From the NCBI GenBank assembly GCA_015075425.1, contig JABTUL010000001.1, positions 2,046,001 through 2,110,000 on the forward strand: DNA of 64,000 nt. The letters are read 5' to 3'. Shown here piece after piece: positions 33,523-42,624 of this stretch; position 1 is the stretch's first letter; each line of letters begins with the position of its first letter. Made by a program: the position numbers and the translations under genes. Origin of the DNA: Spirochaetales bacterium. Lineage in GTDB: Bacteria > Spirochaetota > Leptospiria > Leptospirales > Leptonemataceae. The notes beneath the pieces were generated by a model. That model was given only the letters and a program-made list of their open reading frames with translations. It had not been told where the DNA came from and did not search any database.

Positions 33523-34335
33523 TCACGCGAAAAGAGAATCAAAATCAACCCGGGGAAATACCTCAAGTTGCCCGCCCCTTGTGGCATTGTATATAGAGAC
33601 CCCGTGCGAATTGCAGAAGTCGCGAGCCAGAGTGAACGCACGGGTAACATAGTCAACATGCGTATCAGTTATGGGAAAATGACGTTCTCCAGCTGGGAAA
33701 TAATTGGAGGTAAAATGTTCCGTATCCGTAGAAACCGTGTAGCGGTCACTTCTGACATCGAGCGATTTGCCCTTTGTGTCCCAGGAAAGGTCAACCCCGA
33801 GCAGATAGATTTCTTTAAAACCCATAAAATACGCTAATTGCATACTAATATATACGATCGTTTGCCCACAAAACACAGCTGGAACCGGAGTTGGATAAAA
33901 ATCCGGATTCCCTGAATAAGCTGTGGCCACTCGATTAAAAAATATCGTATCCTTACCCTGCTTGAGTTTGGGGTGTCGAATGACAATCTTGGTCGAACCC
34001 TTCAGCTTGTTGATCTCGTTGTAACTATATTCAATTACGGGAAAATCCTCAACGTTGTAGTAAGTGGGTCGCCATGCTGTCTTACCATATGCCAGATATA
34101 TCCGGTTCACACCAAATGTGATCTCATTCCACCTGTGCAACGTATTGAGATCATCAATTTTGAGACTTGGTCCATTACCGATAATGAAACACCTTTGCCC
34201 AGCGTGTCGGTCTTTCAAGGACAACAGGCGACGCTCATTCTTTCTGGATGAAAAGTTGTCTAACAGGGACCTGGCTTTATGTAACAGCACGTAAGGGATT
34301 TTGAGTGCGTCCTTCAACCAATGATTCCAGAGCAT
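33523..34335 (-). CDS. DUF115 / MptE-like protein, copy 1
   Basis: 270 residues. Characteristic CFIIGNGPSLKIDDLNTL, then NEITFGVNRIYLAYGKTAWRPTYYNVED, AVFCGQTIVYISMQLAYFMGF and IYLLGVDLSWDTKG. This is the DUF115 core (6-hydroxymethylpterin diphosphokinase MptE-like, Rossmann-like fold) also present in Maf motility accessory factors and in CstII-distant glycan enzymes. In glycan loci such proteins are thought to transfer or bind nonulosonic acids. Start is one base after the previous stop. Second copy at 58486. Confidence 0.8.
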   Translation of the reverse strand: MLWNHWLKDALKIPYVLLHKARSLLDNFSSRKNERRLLSLKDRHAGQRCFIIGNGPSLKIDDLNTLHRWNEITFGVNRIYLAYGKTAWRPTYYNVEDFPVIEYSYNEINKLKGSTKIVIRHPKLKQGKDTIFFNRVATAYSGNPDFYPTPVPAVFCGQTIVYISMQLAYFMGFKEIYLLGVDLSWDTKGKSLDVRSDRYTVSTDTEHFTSNYFPAGERHFPITDTHVDYVTRAFTLARDFCNSHGVSIYNATRGGQLEVFPRVDFDSLFA

Positions 34336-34336
34336 C

Positions 34337-35107
34337 TCAAGCTACCGGTGCATCATACGGCGTAGAGTTCGCTGTGAACCCACGCTCTTCCAACCAACTC
34401 AGCGACGCTGCAATCTGCCAGCCAGCATCAATATCACAACCAAAGGGGTGCGGAACCGGCAGGATCTTCTTACCCATCCATCTTTGGGGAAGCAGACCTT
34501 CACGAATATGCTCTAACGTATTGCCGCGTGTAACGGAGTGACTCATGTCTGCAAAGTAAACGTCGCCCTGGCTATCCCGATCACAAGAAAGGGTTGCAGG
34601 ATCTCCAAAAGTTTCAAAAGGAACGAATGGATCGAGATATCCGGAGGAATTCAGTTTCCGGGCGCGGAGCGGACTGTACATGTTCAATAGACTTACAGTG
34701 ACCGCTGAATCCGCCTCAGGGTTGGCCTCCAGGGAATCAATTGCCTGATCGATCAAATTCGCATCAACTGTCACCGCGTTACACATGAGTATGGCCACGT
34801 ACGCCGGTGTCACGCCGATGAACGTCCGCGCATTTTCATAGCCATGAATCAGAGCATCCTCAAATAGCGCCGTGTCGGTACACAATTCTGGCGGACGTTC
34901 GATTATTCTGAAACCAAATGCCTTTCCAGCATCAGCAATTTCGGGATCATCCGTTGATACAAAACCATAGTCCAGATGTCTGGAGTTCTTTGCGGCCAAC
35001 ATGGGATAATGCATGGCCGGACGCCCGAGTAAACGCAATGTATTCTTACCGGGCACTCCTTTTGAACCCTTTCGCCCCAGAATAATAGCAATGGCAGGTT
35101 TCTTCAT
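34337..35107 (-). CDS. NeuA-like cytidylyltransferase, second copy
   Basis: 256 residues from ATG 35107, overlapping the SDR stop (ATGA). IAIILGRKGSKGVPGKNTLRLLG is a variant of the CMP-sugar synthetase signature with Gly for the usual Ala. Then GFVSTDDPEIADAG and YVAILMCNAVTVDANLI, where the usual QPTSP substrate loop is replaced by MCNAVT. These changes suggest a substrate other than an ordinary nonulosonate. It ends a five-gene block with SDR, cupin, hydroxyacid dehydrogenase and phosphatase. Confidence 0.8.
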   Translation of the reverse strand: MKKPAIAIILGRKGSKGVPGKNTLRLLGRPAMHYPMLAAKNSRHLDYGFVSTDDPEIADAGKAFGFRIIERPPELCTDTALFEDALIHGYENARTFIGVTPAYVAILMCNAVTVDANLIDQAIDSLEANPEADSAVTVSLLNMYSPLRARKLNSSGYLDPFVPFETFGDPATLSCDRDSQGDVYFADMSHSVTRGNTLEHIREGLLPQRWMGKKILPVPHPFGCDIDAGWQIAASLSWLEERGFTANSTPYDAPVA

Positions 35108-35841
35108 AACTGGCCCCCATTCACATCCAGAACGGAGCCCGTCATATAGTCGGCGCCATCCGAGCATAGAAAGAGTATTGGGGCCACCTGATCTGCAATT
35201 GTGGCGATTCTTCTTAATGGAATAGCCTGGGATAGATTCTGAACCGCTTCCTGGCTCATGGAGCTCTCGAGCATTTCCGTCATTGTCTGTCCTGGGCAAT
35301 GCACATTAACATGGACGTTATATGGTCCAAGCTCAAAAGCCAACTGCCTCGACAGGCCGATCAAGCCTGACTTACTTGCAACATAATGCACGCCACTGAC
35401 CGGACTGCGCCAACGTGCTGCGATGGATGAGACATTGACAATCTTTCCTGAACGCCTGGGAACCATTCTTTCTGCTGCAAATTTACAGACGAGAAACACT
35501 GAACGCAGGTTGACCGACAATATTTCATCCCACTCCGCAGAGGAAATGCTATCCGCCTTCTTTGCAGCGTTAATCGCAGCACAATTTACCACTATATCAA
35601 GACTCCCCCTCTCATCCAGGGTAGCGAACAACCGTTCAATCTGAGATTGCTCCCGGAGATCCGTCGCTACGTAGAGGGCCTCTGCTCGAACTTGCCCGGG
35701 AAACCGGGAGGCATATACAACATCTGCACCCGCGTCAATCAGGGCCGCAACGACGCCACGCCCAATGCCACGACTGCCGCCAACGACAAGGGCTCGCTTT
35801 CCCTTAAAGTCGAAACTAATCTCCGTATACATGCGATACAT
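35104..35841 (-). CDS. Short-chain dehydrogenase/reductase
   Basis: 245 residues, classical SDR. RALVVGGSRGIGRGVVAAL (cofactor loop), DIVVNCAAINAA, IVNVSSIAARW with catalytic Ser, YVASKSGLIGL with Tyr-x3-Lys, and YMTGSVLDVNGGQL at the end. FabG-like. ATG 35841 overlaps the cupin gene by 26 bases; an ATG three codons on reduces this to 17. Probably reduces or oxidises a hydroxyl of the module-D substrate. Confidence 0.88.
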   Translation of the reverse strand: MYRMYTEISFDFKGKRALVVGGSRGIGRGVVAALIDAGADVVYASRFPGQVRAEALYVATDLREQSQIERLFATLDERGSLDIVVNCAAINAAKKADSISSAEWDEILSVNLRSVFLVCKFAAERMVPRRSGKIVNVSSIAARWRSPVSGVHYVASKSGLIGLSRQLAFELGPYNVHVNVHCPGQTMTEMLESSMSQEAVQNLSQAIPLRRIATIADQVAPILFLCSDGADYMTGSVLDVNGGQL

Positions 35842-36232
35842 CAGGTTTTGTGATTGCGAAGCGCATGCCGGGCTCGGGGCCGAGGCAAGTGATTTGATGT
35901 TTTTGGCCCTGGCGCACGATGACTATATCATGCGGTCCAACTTTTTGCAAACCAAGCCCTTCGATATACCATTCCCAGTGCCCTGATACGATTATCCAGC
36001 ATTCATCGGCGTCAGGATGAAAATGCTTCCGGTTACCTTCCCCGGGCATCTGGCGAATAAGGACTCCACCAAATCTATTGTTGTAAGCCAGCCGCACTGC
36101 CCAGGATCCTGTCCCCAATGCATCCTCAAGCTCAGCAACGCTGGTCGTTGCCCGGTTTTCCCATTGGGTCAGTTCGACCCGTCCCACTCCGTCATCCTGT
36201 AGCACTCGCGTAACGTCGTTTTCACCGTGCAT
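35816..36232 (-). CDS. Cupin-domain protein
   Basis: 138 residues. One double-stranded beta-helix: GGVLIRQMPGEGNRKHFHPD...ECWIIVSG, carrying the HxHx(n)E metal-binding motif, and GPHDIVIVRQGQKHQITCLG with the last His. Resembles metal-binding small cupins such as phosphomannose-isomerase-type or DUF-class sugar isomerases. A strong AAGGAG at the end of the upstream gene and a TAATG overlap show tight coupling. Catalytic role unknown. Confidence 0.78.
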   Translation of the reverse strand: MHGENDVTRVLQDDGVGRVELTQWENRATTSVAELEDALGTGSWAVRLAYNNRFGGVLIRQMPGEGNRKHFHPDADECWIIVSGHWEWYIEGLGLQKVGPHDIVIVRQGQKHQITCLGPEPGMRFAITKPDVSHVYGD

Positions 36233-37248
36233 TACATTCTCCTTTTTTCACTTTTCGCTTCAAAGCCGGCATGCATTTCGAGGCTGTGTGGTTCCGAGGG
36301 ATCCTGCCATTCGGCGGCCTTCGCCGGAAGAAAATACTGCACCAGTCCCCGGATCGCCTCTGATCCCATGGCCAGAATAGCCTCGCGCGCGCTGCCTCCA
36401 ATGTGAGGAGTTATAAGGAGATTGGGCAATTCGATCAGTTCTTTATCCTGAGGCGGCTCGGAGCGAAACACATCAAGTGCAGCCCCGGCGATCCTTCCCT
36501 CAATAAGGGCAGCCTTCAAAGCGGATTCGTCCACCAACCCACCACGGCTCGTATTGATCAAAAAAGCATGCCTCTGCATCATCTGGAGGGCTCGCTCACC
36601 AATGATATTTTCCGTAGAGGCCTCAAGCGGAAGGTGGAGAGAAACTACGTCTGCTTCCTGAAGAATTGTGGCCGTATTGACCTGTGTGGCACCATACGCC
36701 TGAGCTAGAAGGTCTTTGCGGAGCAAATCACTGAACATGAGCTTGCAATGAAATGGCTGCAGGAGTCTGAGCAGGTCTTCGCCAATGTTCCCGCATCCAA
36801 TCAAACCAACGGTTTTTCTGCTCAGTAGTGTTCCCCCGGATTTGTCCCAGATACCACCCTTAAGCTTGTGCCCGGTAAAAAAGACGTTCCGTTGCAAGGC
36901 CAGCATATAACAAAGAGCCAGTTCCGAAACGGAGCGCCGATTCACACCGGGACGGGAATATACCTGCAGATCATTCTTCCGGGCCGCCTCCAGATCAATA
37001 TTGTCGAGGCCAACTCCGTATTTGGAAACAACGCGCAGTCGTGGAAGGGATCGTATACTGGAACCGTCGAGCGCCTCCAGTCCTACAATGGCTCCATCCG
37101 CATCGGCCAAAAAATCAATAAGTTCGGCACCGGCAAAGCGGCGGCGATCGGCATTAATGGTTGCGTCGGGAAAGTAGCGGAATAGCCCCTGAACAAGCTC
37201 TTCATTTGCAGAAAATGAGGGGGAAGTGACTTTGATTTTTGGAGACAT
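36232..37248 (-). CDS. D-2-hydroxyacid dehydrogenase (phosphoglycerate dehydrogenase-like)
   Basis: 338 residues from ATG 37248, 4 bases after the phosphatase stop. Visible: VSKYGVGLDNIDLEAA, NRRSVSELALCYMLAL, TVGLIGCGNIGEDLLRLL (NAD loop), LINTSRGGLVDESAL with the conserved Arg, LDVFRSEPP with Glu, and ITPHIGGSA with the catalytic His. No regulatory ACT domain, so not the full serine-pathway SerA type. It interconverts a 2-keto and 2-hydroxy acid. Its place in a polysaccharide locus suggests an acid substituent, for example a glycerate- or lactate-like group; inference. Confidence 0.88.
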   Translation of the reverse strand: MSPKIKVTSPSFSANEELVQGLFRYFPDATINADRRRFAGAELIDFLADADGAIVGLEALDGSSIRSLPRLRVVSKYGVGLDNIDLEAARKNDLQVYSRPGVNRRSVSELALCYMLALQRNVFFTGHKLKGGIWDKSGGTLLSRKTVGLIGCGNIGEDLLRLLQPFHCKLMFSDLLRKDLLAQAYGATQVNTATILQEADVVSLHLPLEASTENIIGERALQMMQRHAFLINTSRGGLVDESALKAALIEGRIAGAALDVFRSEPPQDKELIELPNLLITPHIGGSAREAILAMGSEAIRGLVQYFLPAKAAEWQDPSEPHSLEMHAGFEAKSEKRRM

Positions 37249-37252
37249 GGCC

Positions 37253-37843
37253 TCAGGATCTAACGTGGAAATAGTAGATATTGTTTTTGCTGGCCGCTTC
37301 AAAATCTGTTGCGGAGTCTCCCACGAAAAGACATCGCCCTGGATTAAAATTATGATTATGTATAATTTTTTCTAAAATATTGATTTTAATAGCAGGGCTG
37401 CCGTGAACTTCATCAAAATAACGGGACCAGCCACGCTCCCTGACAATGTCCTGGAGTTCCGTTTCCGGTGTCCCTGAAACGACTGCGCAAAAAATCCCCG
37501 CTCGGCGAATGGACAAAAACGCCTCTGTCGCTCCGTTGATTTCGGGAGCACGAATAACTTTTTCTTTGACAATTTCACCAAACCGCGCGGCCATCAAGTC
37601 AATCAGATTCGGATCCCATGGAATCCCTTTCGACCGGAAGACATATTCGATTTTACGGAACCGATCCACGCCGCCATGCTTCTGATGATAGCTTGCAATC
37701 TCTTTTTGCGCCTCTTCGCCATGGTCGGAAAAAATCTCAGAGTAAGCGGCCGTCTTTATGGGCACAGAATCAACAAGTACACCGTCAAAATCAAAGAAGA
37801 CGGCCTGCAAAGGCTTTTCAAAGCGAAGAATCTGGCTAAGCAT
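37253..37843 (-). CDS. HAD-family phosphatase (phosphoglycolate phosphatase-like)
   Basis: 196 residues. AVFFDFDGVLVDSVPIKTAAY (nucleophile and acid Asp), helical C1 cap, CAVVSGTPETEL (motif II), KINIL (Lys motif) and CLFVGDSATDFEAA (Mg site). Length and cap fit Gph/beta-phosphoglucomutase relatives. Position between the LIC12162 transferase and the hydroxyacid dehydrogenase suggests it removes phosphate from an intermediate of module D. Confidence 0.88.
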   Translation of the reverse strand: MLSQILRFEKPLQAVFFDFDGVLVDSVPIKTAAYSEIFSDHGEEAQKEIASYHQKHGGVDRFRKIEYVFRSKGIPWDPNLIDLMAARFGEIVKEKVIRAPEINGATEAFLSIRRAGIFCAVVSGTPETELQDIVRERGWSRYFDEVHGSPAIKINILEKIIHNHNFNPGRCLFVGDSATDFEAASKNNIYYFHVRS

Positions 37844-37849
37844 TCTTTT

Positions 37850-39679
37850 TCAGGACGACAAAATTAAATCTGCCGTCAGCTCACGCAGCGAATAGATCTC
37901 ATCAAGACGTTCTTTGATGAACCGTACCCACTCTTCTTTCCAGTGCAGCGATGTCCGGCCAAATTGCTGGCAAAAACCCTTTCTGGCCTGCTGAACTTCA
38001 TCGGAGTACCACCATTCCTGTACGGAATCCCATACGCCATTGACATGCGCCGCAGCTTCAACCGGGTCCTGGAACAATATTCGTACTGACTTGAGTTCTT
38101 TAAAATATGGCTCAGCTTCTTCACAGATCGCGAAAATGTTTTCACTCCAGAGGGCGACTGTCGGGCAATTCATAACCAGAGTATCAATTAAGGCAGTGGA
38201 CAAATGATCTATCACCAGGAGACGGGACTGGCTGAAGCGGGGACGCGGGTCCTCCGCGGCCCACTCCCAGAACCTGACAATACCCGTTTGATCTGTGATG
38301 ATCTGGCGATCGGCATGCCCGTAGTCGTGTGCATAACCGCGATAGACCAACTGCGATTTCACACCTCCATCCAGGGCATTGATGAAGGCAATTTTGGCAG
38401 CTGTATGCGCAGCATGCGTGTGCGCAAGCAAAGCAGAATGAAGGCGGTAATTGTATGCTGGATGCTCTGTTGAAAGGAAAACCAACTCAGTGCCCGCTCC
38501 CATTACGTGCTCCGGTAACATCGAAAGCTCTGGGTCCGGCAGGGGATAGAATTTGGCCTTGTAAGGACTGTGACCTGTCCAGCCCCAGGTGATGAAACCC
38601 GTAGGAGATTGATACTCAGCAGCCGCCAGGGGGAAAGCAGCGTAGTTTCCGTATCCACCTCCATGTTGCTGGCAATAGACGGACCCGCCTGCCTCGATAG
38701 TTTCGGCTTCTTCCACGCCGAACCCACCCGGTGTAATACGTATTCCGGGCAGGACAGCAGATTTCCGCAGAGGCAAGTGGTAAAAGGATTCGGGCAAATG
38801 GTGGCAGAGTAAGCCTGTTACCAGAGTTTCAAACCTGCCTCGCGGGGTAAAGGTTTGCCCAAGACGATTTTCTAAGGCCTTGCGATCACTCAGCCCTGCC
38901 GTGCGAATTTCTGCGGCGGGCTGGCGGACCATTTGCGAGGCCTGCAAGGCAATGTCCTTTGCGTCCTCTTTAGACATCCTGTACGGCTGTATATGGACAG
39001 GGGGAATGAGTCGCGCAGATGTGTTGCGTCCCCTGATCATCGAACGAACTGTTTGCTTTACCGTCCTCAGCACCACCGCTGACCAGTTCGACTCCCTTGC
39101 CCCATGGGATTCCGCAGTCCGCGACGGGAGTGGGTAACAAGAAAGCGAAGTACTCACCGGGACCAATTCAAAGTACGCAAAGTCCAGCCTATGCAATATT
39201 TCAGAAAATAAACACCAGTTAAACTCATGTGTGTACCAGTGTTTGAACAGAGCCTCGGGATTTTGCGCGATTTGCCCGAACTCAAAAGACCGACAGGTTT
39301 TGACCGAGAATCTTTCGCTACCGGAAGCGAAGGCTTCAAGATGCAGAAAACGGTCGTAAACGATGCCGAGCCAGGCATGGAACCAGTAGGCCAGGATTGA
39401 GGACCAGAATCTCGGAGCCTTATGAACACCGTAATGGACATTTAGCGCATGCCCGATAGGGACCATTAGCCTCTCCCGAAGATCTTCCAGATACTGTCCC
39501 GCCACGCGCAAGCGGGCCACCCATTCAGATCCGGTCCAGGGAGATTCTCCCAGGGAAAACCCATGCAGAAGATTGCTCGCCTCCTTTCTAAAGGCAAAGC
39601 ACCAGGGTCCCAGAAAGAGAGCGTTCTCTGGCTCTGCGGGCCACGTCTCCTCCATACCTGTCAGAACCAGTTCACGCAT
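37850..39679 (-). CDS. LIC12162-family transferase
   Basis: 609 residues from ATG 39679 (MRELVLTGMEETW), 5 bases after the previous stop. The early NALFLGPWCFAFRKE (FLGPWC) opening is the hallmark I associate with the LIC12162 putative transferase family first named in Leptospira. The C-terminal half looks like a capsule-type GT-B domain: RLLVIDHLSTALIDTLVMNCPTVALWSENIF. It is likely a glycosyl- or related transferase using the neighbouring activated sugar. This family name is also part of the evidence for a leptospiral host. Confidence 0.75.
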   Translation of the reverse strand: MRELVLTGMEETWPAEPENALFLGPWCFAFRKEASNLLHGFSLGESPWTGSEWVARLRVAGQYLEDLRERLMVPIGHALNVHYGVHKAPRFWSSILAYWFHAWLGIVYDRFLHLEAFASGSERFSVKTCRSFEFGQIAQNPEALFKHWYTHEFNWCLFSEILHRLDFAYFELVPVSTSLSCYPLPSRTAESHGARESNWSAVVLRTVKQTVRSMIRGRNTSARLIPPVHIQPYRMSKEDAKDIALQASQMVRQPAAEIRTAGLSDRKALENRLGQTFTPRGRFETLVTGLLCHHLPESFYHLPLRKSAVLPGIRITPGGFGVEEAETIEAGGSVYCQQHGGGYGNYAAFPLAAAEYQSPTGFITWGWTGHSPYKAKFYPLPDPELSMLPEHVMGAGTELVFLSTEHPAYNYRLHSALLAHTHAAHTAAKIAFINALDGGVKSQLVYRGYAHDYGHADRQIITDQTGIVRFWEWAAEDPRPRFSQSRLLVIDHLSTALIDTLVMNCPTVALWSENIFAICEEAEPYFKELKSVRILFQDPVEAAAHVNGVWDSVQEWWYSDEVQQARKGFCQQFGRTSLHWKEEWVRFIKERLDEIYSLRELTADLILSS

Positions 39680-39684
39680 GAAAC

Positions 39685-40422
39685 TCAGGCCGTCACCGGA
39701 GGGGGCCAGAGTTCTGCGTAAACTTTGCATACCTCGCTGGCATTGCGCGGATTCAGCCCTCTCGCGATTATGTTCTGCATCAGTGCTTCCATTCGGACAA
39801 AATCCAATTCCGTATCGATATCCAGCTTGATCCAGGGAAAACGAATTTCCGGGGGAGCCTCAAAAGTGCAACCGGCTCGTCCGGAAGTCTGGCGAACAAC
39901 TGCGGTTACGTGTTCTCGGTCTTCCGGACTCGCCTCCGGATAGCATTCCCTGAGCGCCTGTACGGAAACGATCTCTGCTCCCAGACCATCCGGATATCCA
40001 TTTCCCTCTGAGGGCACATGATTATAGGCATAGGCGTGATTGGATTTAGCATAAAAATTACAGAGGCGATCAATTTCATCGGGATTTACGAAAGGATTGT
40101 CAGCACATATTCTCAGAATAGTGTCGAAATTATACTGCCTGGCTGCTTCCAGAAAGCGGAGCATGACGTCTTCCAGCGGTCCGCGGTAAACCCGGACTCC
40201 CATCCTTGCCGCCAGTTCCGCCAGCGGGTCATCAGACCGATCGCGACTGGTCAAAAGATAGACCCCGGAGACAAGCGAAGCCAGGGCAACACTTTCCATT
40301 ACCCATTCCAGCAAGGGCTTCCCGCAGATCACGCGCAGTGACTTCCCCGGCAATCGAGTGGATAGCATGCGCGCCTGAACAAAGGCAGGATAGCGAGATA
40401 CACGGATTTGATGTTCTGGCAC
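39685..40422 (-). CDS. SpsF-like cytidylyltransferase
   Basis: 245 residues from GTG 40422, one base after the wzt stop; the longer frame into wzt is unlikely. AFVQARMLSTRLPGKSLRVICG is the SpsF/KdsB-related nucleotide-binding signature, then GVYLLTSRDRSDDPL, VYRGPLEDVMLRFLEAA and RICADNPFVNPDEID. SpsF-type enzymes are CMP-sugar transferases of spore-coat and NulO loci. It pairs with the LIC12162 gene 5 bases downstream. With 15623, 34337 and 60936 it makes four such enzymes. Confidence 0.85.
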   Translation of the reverse strand: MPEHQIRVSRYPAFVQARMLSTRLPGKSLRVICGKPLLEWVMESVALASLVSGVYLLTSRDRSDDPLAELAARMGVRVYRGPLEDVMLRFLEAARQYNFDTILRICADNPFVNPDEIDRLCNFYAKSNHAYAYNHVPSEGNGYPDGLGAEIVSVQALRECYPEASPEDREHVTAVVRQTSGRAGCTFEAPPEIRFPWIKLDIDTELDFVRMEALMQNIIARGLNPRNASEVCKVYAELWPPPVTA

Positions 40423-40423
40423 A

Positions 40424-41743
40424 CTATTCCACAAATGGTGCATCCGGATCCAGCCGAACAGTATTCCAATCTGCGGGAAACAGCAGCGGTCCCGCCCTTC
40501 CAGGCAGAAAGGTGGTGAGCTGTAGACTTTCTTCATCTCCCAGTTCTATCCTGAACTCAATTGCAGCATCCGGCTTGTCCATTGTCGTACTCTGTCCGCC
40601 GGAGATACCGGCCGCGCAGCGCAGCTCATACCGGGCTGCGGGAAGCCGCAGCGCCGGGATCGTAATGGTTGCCCTATACCGCCCCGGAAAATGGGTCTGT
40701 AGAGAAGGTTCCAGATCCGTGTCAGCCGAATGCAGGAGCCATTCACCATCCCGGTAAATAGTAAAATTTATCATCATGTTTTCTATGAGACGACGAGTTT
40801 CATATTCAAACACCAGGCGGAAGGACTCGTGGATGGTAAAACTATTGCGTGGCTGTCCGGATTCATCCAGAATAGACATTCTCAGAAACTGGAAGTCTTG
40901 TTCGGGCTTGACCGGGAATTGAACGATCGCCGATTCCGTTTCCAGCTCGCTCTGTTCGGCGAGCATATTCTTGTAGGATTCAATTACTTCACCCGGCGCT
41001 CCGCGAGCAACGATCCGTCCATCGTGGAGCAGGATCAAACGAGTGCAGAGTTTTTTTATAGAAGACATATTATGACTGACAAAAAGCACCGTCCGGCCTC
41101 TGCCACTGGCTTCCCGCATTCGCCCCAGACATTTCTTCTGGAATGCGGCATCACCAACGGCCAGAACCTCATCGACAATCAAGATTTCTGAATCCAGATG
41201 GGCAGCGACGGCAAAAGCCAGGCGCACATACATACCGCTCGAATAACGTTTAACCGGGGTGTCTATGAAATCCTCAACTTCTGAAAAGTCCACAATTTCG
41301 TCAAACTTCCGACTTACCTCGCTTCTACTCATCCCCAGTATTGCCCCATTGAGAAAAACATTCTCACGTCCCGTGAGTTCTGGATGAAAGCCTGTTCCGA
41401 CTTCAAGTAGACTGGCAATACGACCGCGCATGCGAACAACTCCCCGGGTCGGTACAGTAATTCTGGACAGGATTTTTAACAGCGTCGATTTCCCCGCACC
41501 GTTGCGGCCAATAATACCCAGTATCTCGCCATTGTCTACGGTTAGCGAAACATCACTCAGCGCCGACAATACCTGTCCTGGGCCAATACGATGCTTCTCA
41601 ATGCCCACCACAAGACTGTTGGGATCTTCCAGCCCACGCAAGCGGGCCCACCAGCTTTCGATATCCTGCCTGAGAGTGCCATAACCGATGGTGCCAAGGC
41701 GGTAGTCTTTAGACACCGAGTCTATTTCAATTACAGGATCCAT
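40424..41743 (-). CDS. wzt: O-antigen ABC exporter ATPase Wzt with carbohydrate-binding domain
   Basis: 439 residues. ATPase: IIGRNGAGKSTLLKIL (Walker A), YSSGMYVRLAFAVAA (signature with the SSGM form of O-antigen exporters), ILIVDEVLAVGDAAF (Walker B), VLFVSHNMSSI (switch His). Residues about 285-439 form an extra C-terminal beta domain (LRMSILDESGQPRNSFTI...) typical of Wzt_C, which binds the finished glycan end in systems such as E. coli O9a. This suggests chains are completed in the cytoplasm and recognised by a terminal cap. Follows wzm by 2 bases. Confidence 0.93.
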   Translation of the reverse strand: MDPVIEIDSVSKDYRLGTIGYGTLRQDIESWWARLRGLEDPNSLVVGIEKHRIGPGQVLSALSDVSLTVDNGEILGIIGRNGAGKSTLLKILSRITVPTRGVVRMRGRIASLLEVGTGFHPELTGRENVFLNGAILGMSRSEVSRKFDEIVDFSEVEDFIDTPVKRYSSGMYVRLAFAVAAHLDSEILIVDEVLAVGDAAFQKKCLGRMREASGRGRTVLFVSHNMSSIKKLCTRLILLHDGRIVARGAPGEVIESYKNMLAEQSELETESAIVQFPVKPEQDFQFLRMSILDESGQPRNSFTIHESFRLVFEYETRRLIENMMINFTIYRDGEWLLHSADTDLEPSLQTHFPGRYRATITIPALRLPAARYELRCAAGISGGQSTTMDKPDAAIEFRIELGDEESLQLTTFLPGRAGPLLFPADWNTVRLDPDAPFVE

Positions 41744-41745
41744 TT

Positions 41746-42609
41746 TCAGACTGTGTCGATGAAGTTTTTTTCAACTCGATGAAAAATCAGAAGTCCCAAC
41801 ATCAGGATAAAAAGCGTTATGATCACGCTAAGAATGATGAATTCCCCTGGGAGTGTACTTTTACCGGTAAACATTTGCCTGAATCCTTCGACGACGGAGG
41901 TCATAGGATTAAAGCCGTACAGCCAGCGATAAGATTCCGGCACCTGGGATAAAGGATACACAACTGGAGTAGCGTACATCCACAACTGGACGCCAAAATG
42001 CATCAAGTAGGATAGATCCCTGTATTTGGTAGTCAAAGCCGACACACACATTCCACAACCCAGCCCGAGTAGCGCCATCTGTAGAATGAGCAAGGGCAGA
42101 AAAATAATCGGCCATGATGGTATTAGTTCAGTACCACGGAAATAAAACCAGAAATAGAAAACAAGAAAGACCACAAATTGCGTTAAAAAATGGATAAGAG
42201 CAGAAATCACAGTGGCTACGGGAACAACGAGACGCGGGAAATACACTTTCCCGAATATACCTGCATTGTTCACAAAAGTATCCGATGTTCCACGAAAACA
42301 ACCTCCAAAATACCCCCAGCAAATAGTACCTGAAAGATAAAAAAGAAAGGGCGGAATACCTCCCGTGGGGATGCCTGCTATGTTTGAAAAGATAACTGTG
42401 AAGACAATGGTACTGACAATCGGTTGAATAACAAACCAGAGTGGGCCCAGTATAGTTTGTTTGTAGGCGGTGTTAAAATCTCTCTTAGTGAGCAAAAAAA
42501 CCAGATCCCTGTAGCGCCACAAATCCCCGAGAGGCAGATCCAGCCAGCTCCTGCGAGGCTTAATAGTTAAATCCCAGCTCGGGGCGGTCAATGACCTTTC
42601 AGCTTTCAT
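41746..42609 (-). CDS. wzm: O-antigen ABC exporter permease Wzm
   Basis: 287 residues, ABC-2 family. About six membrane spans, for example ILGPLWFVIQPIVSTIVFTV, LIHFLTQFVVFLVFYFWFYF, FLPLLILQMALLGLGCGM and FIILSVIITLFILMLGLLIF. Contains YRDLSYLMHFGVQLWMYATP and GFNPMTSVVEGFRQMF. Exports lipid-linked polysaccharide through the inner membrane with Wzt. ATG has GGAGG 4 bases upstream. No Wzx or Wzy gene was seen in the window, so export is ABC-dependent. Confidence 0.93.
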   Translation of the reverse strand: MKAERSLTAPSWDLTIKPRRSWLDLPLGDLWRYRDLVFLLTKRDFNTAYKQTILGPLWFVIQPIVSTIVFTVIFSNIAGIPTGGIPPFLFYLSGTICWGYFGGCFRGTSDTFVNNAGIFGKVYFPRLVVPVATVISALIHFLTQFVVFLVFYFWFYFRGTELIPSWPIIFLPLLILQMALLGLGCGMCVSALTTKYRDLSYLMHFGVQLWMYATPVVYPLSQVPESYRWLYGFNPMTSVVEGFRQMFTGKSTLPGEFIILSVIITLFILMLGLLIFHRVEKNFIDTV

Positions 42610-42624
42610 CGAACCTCCATGATA

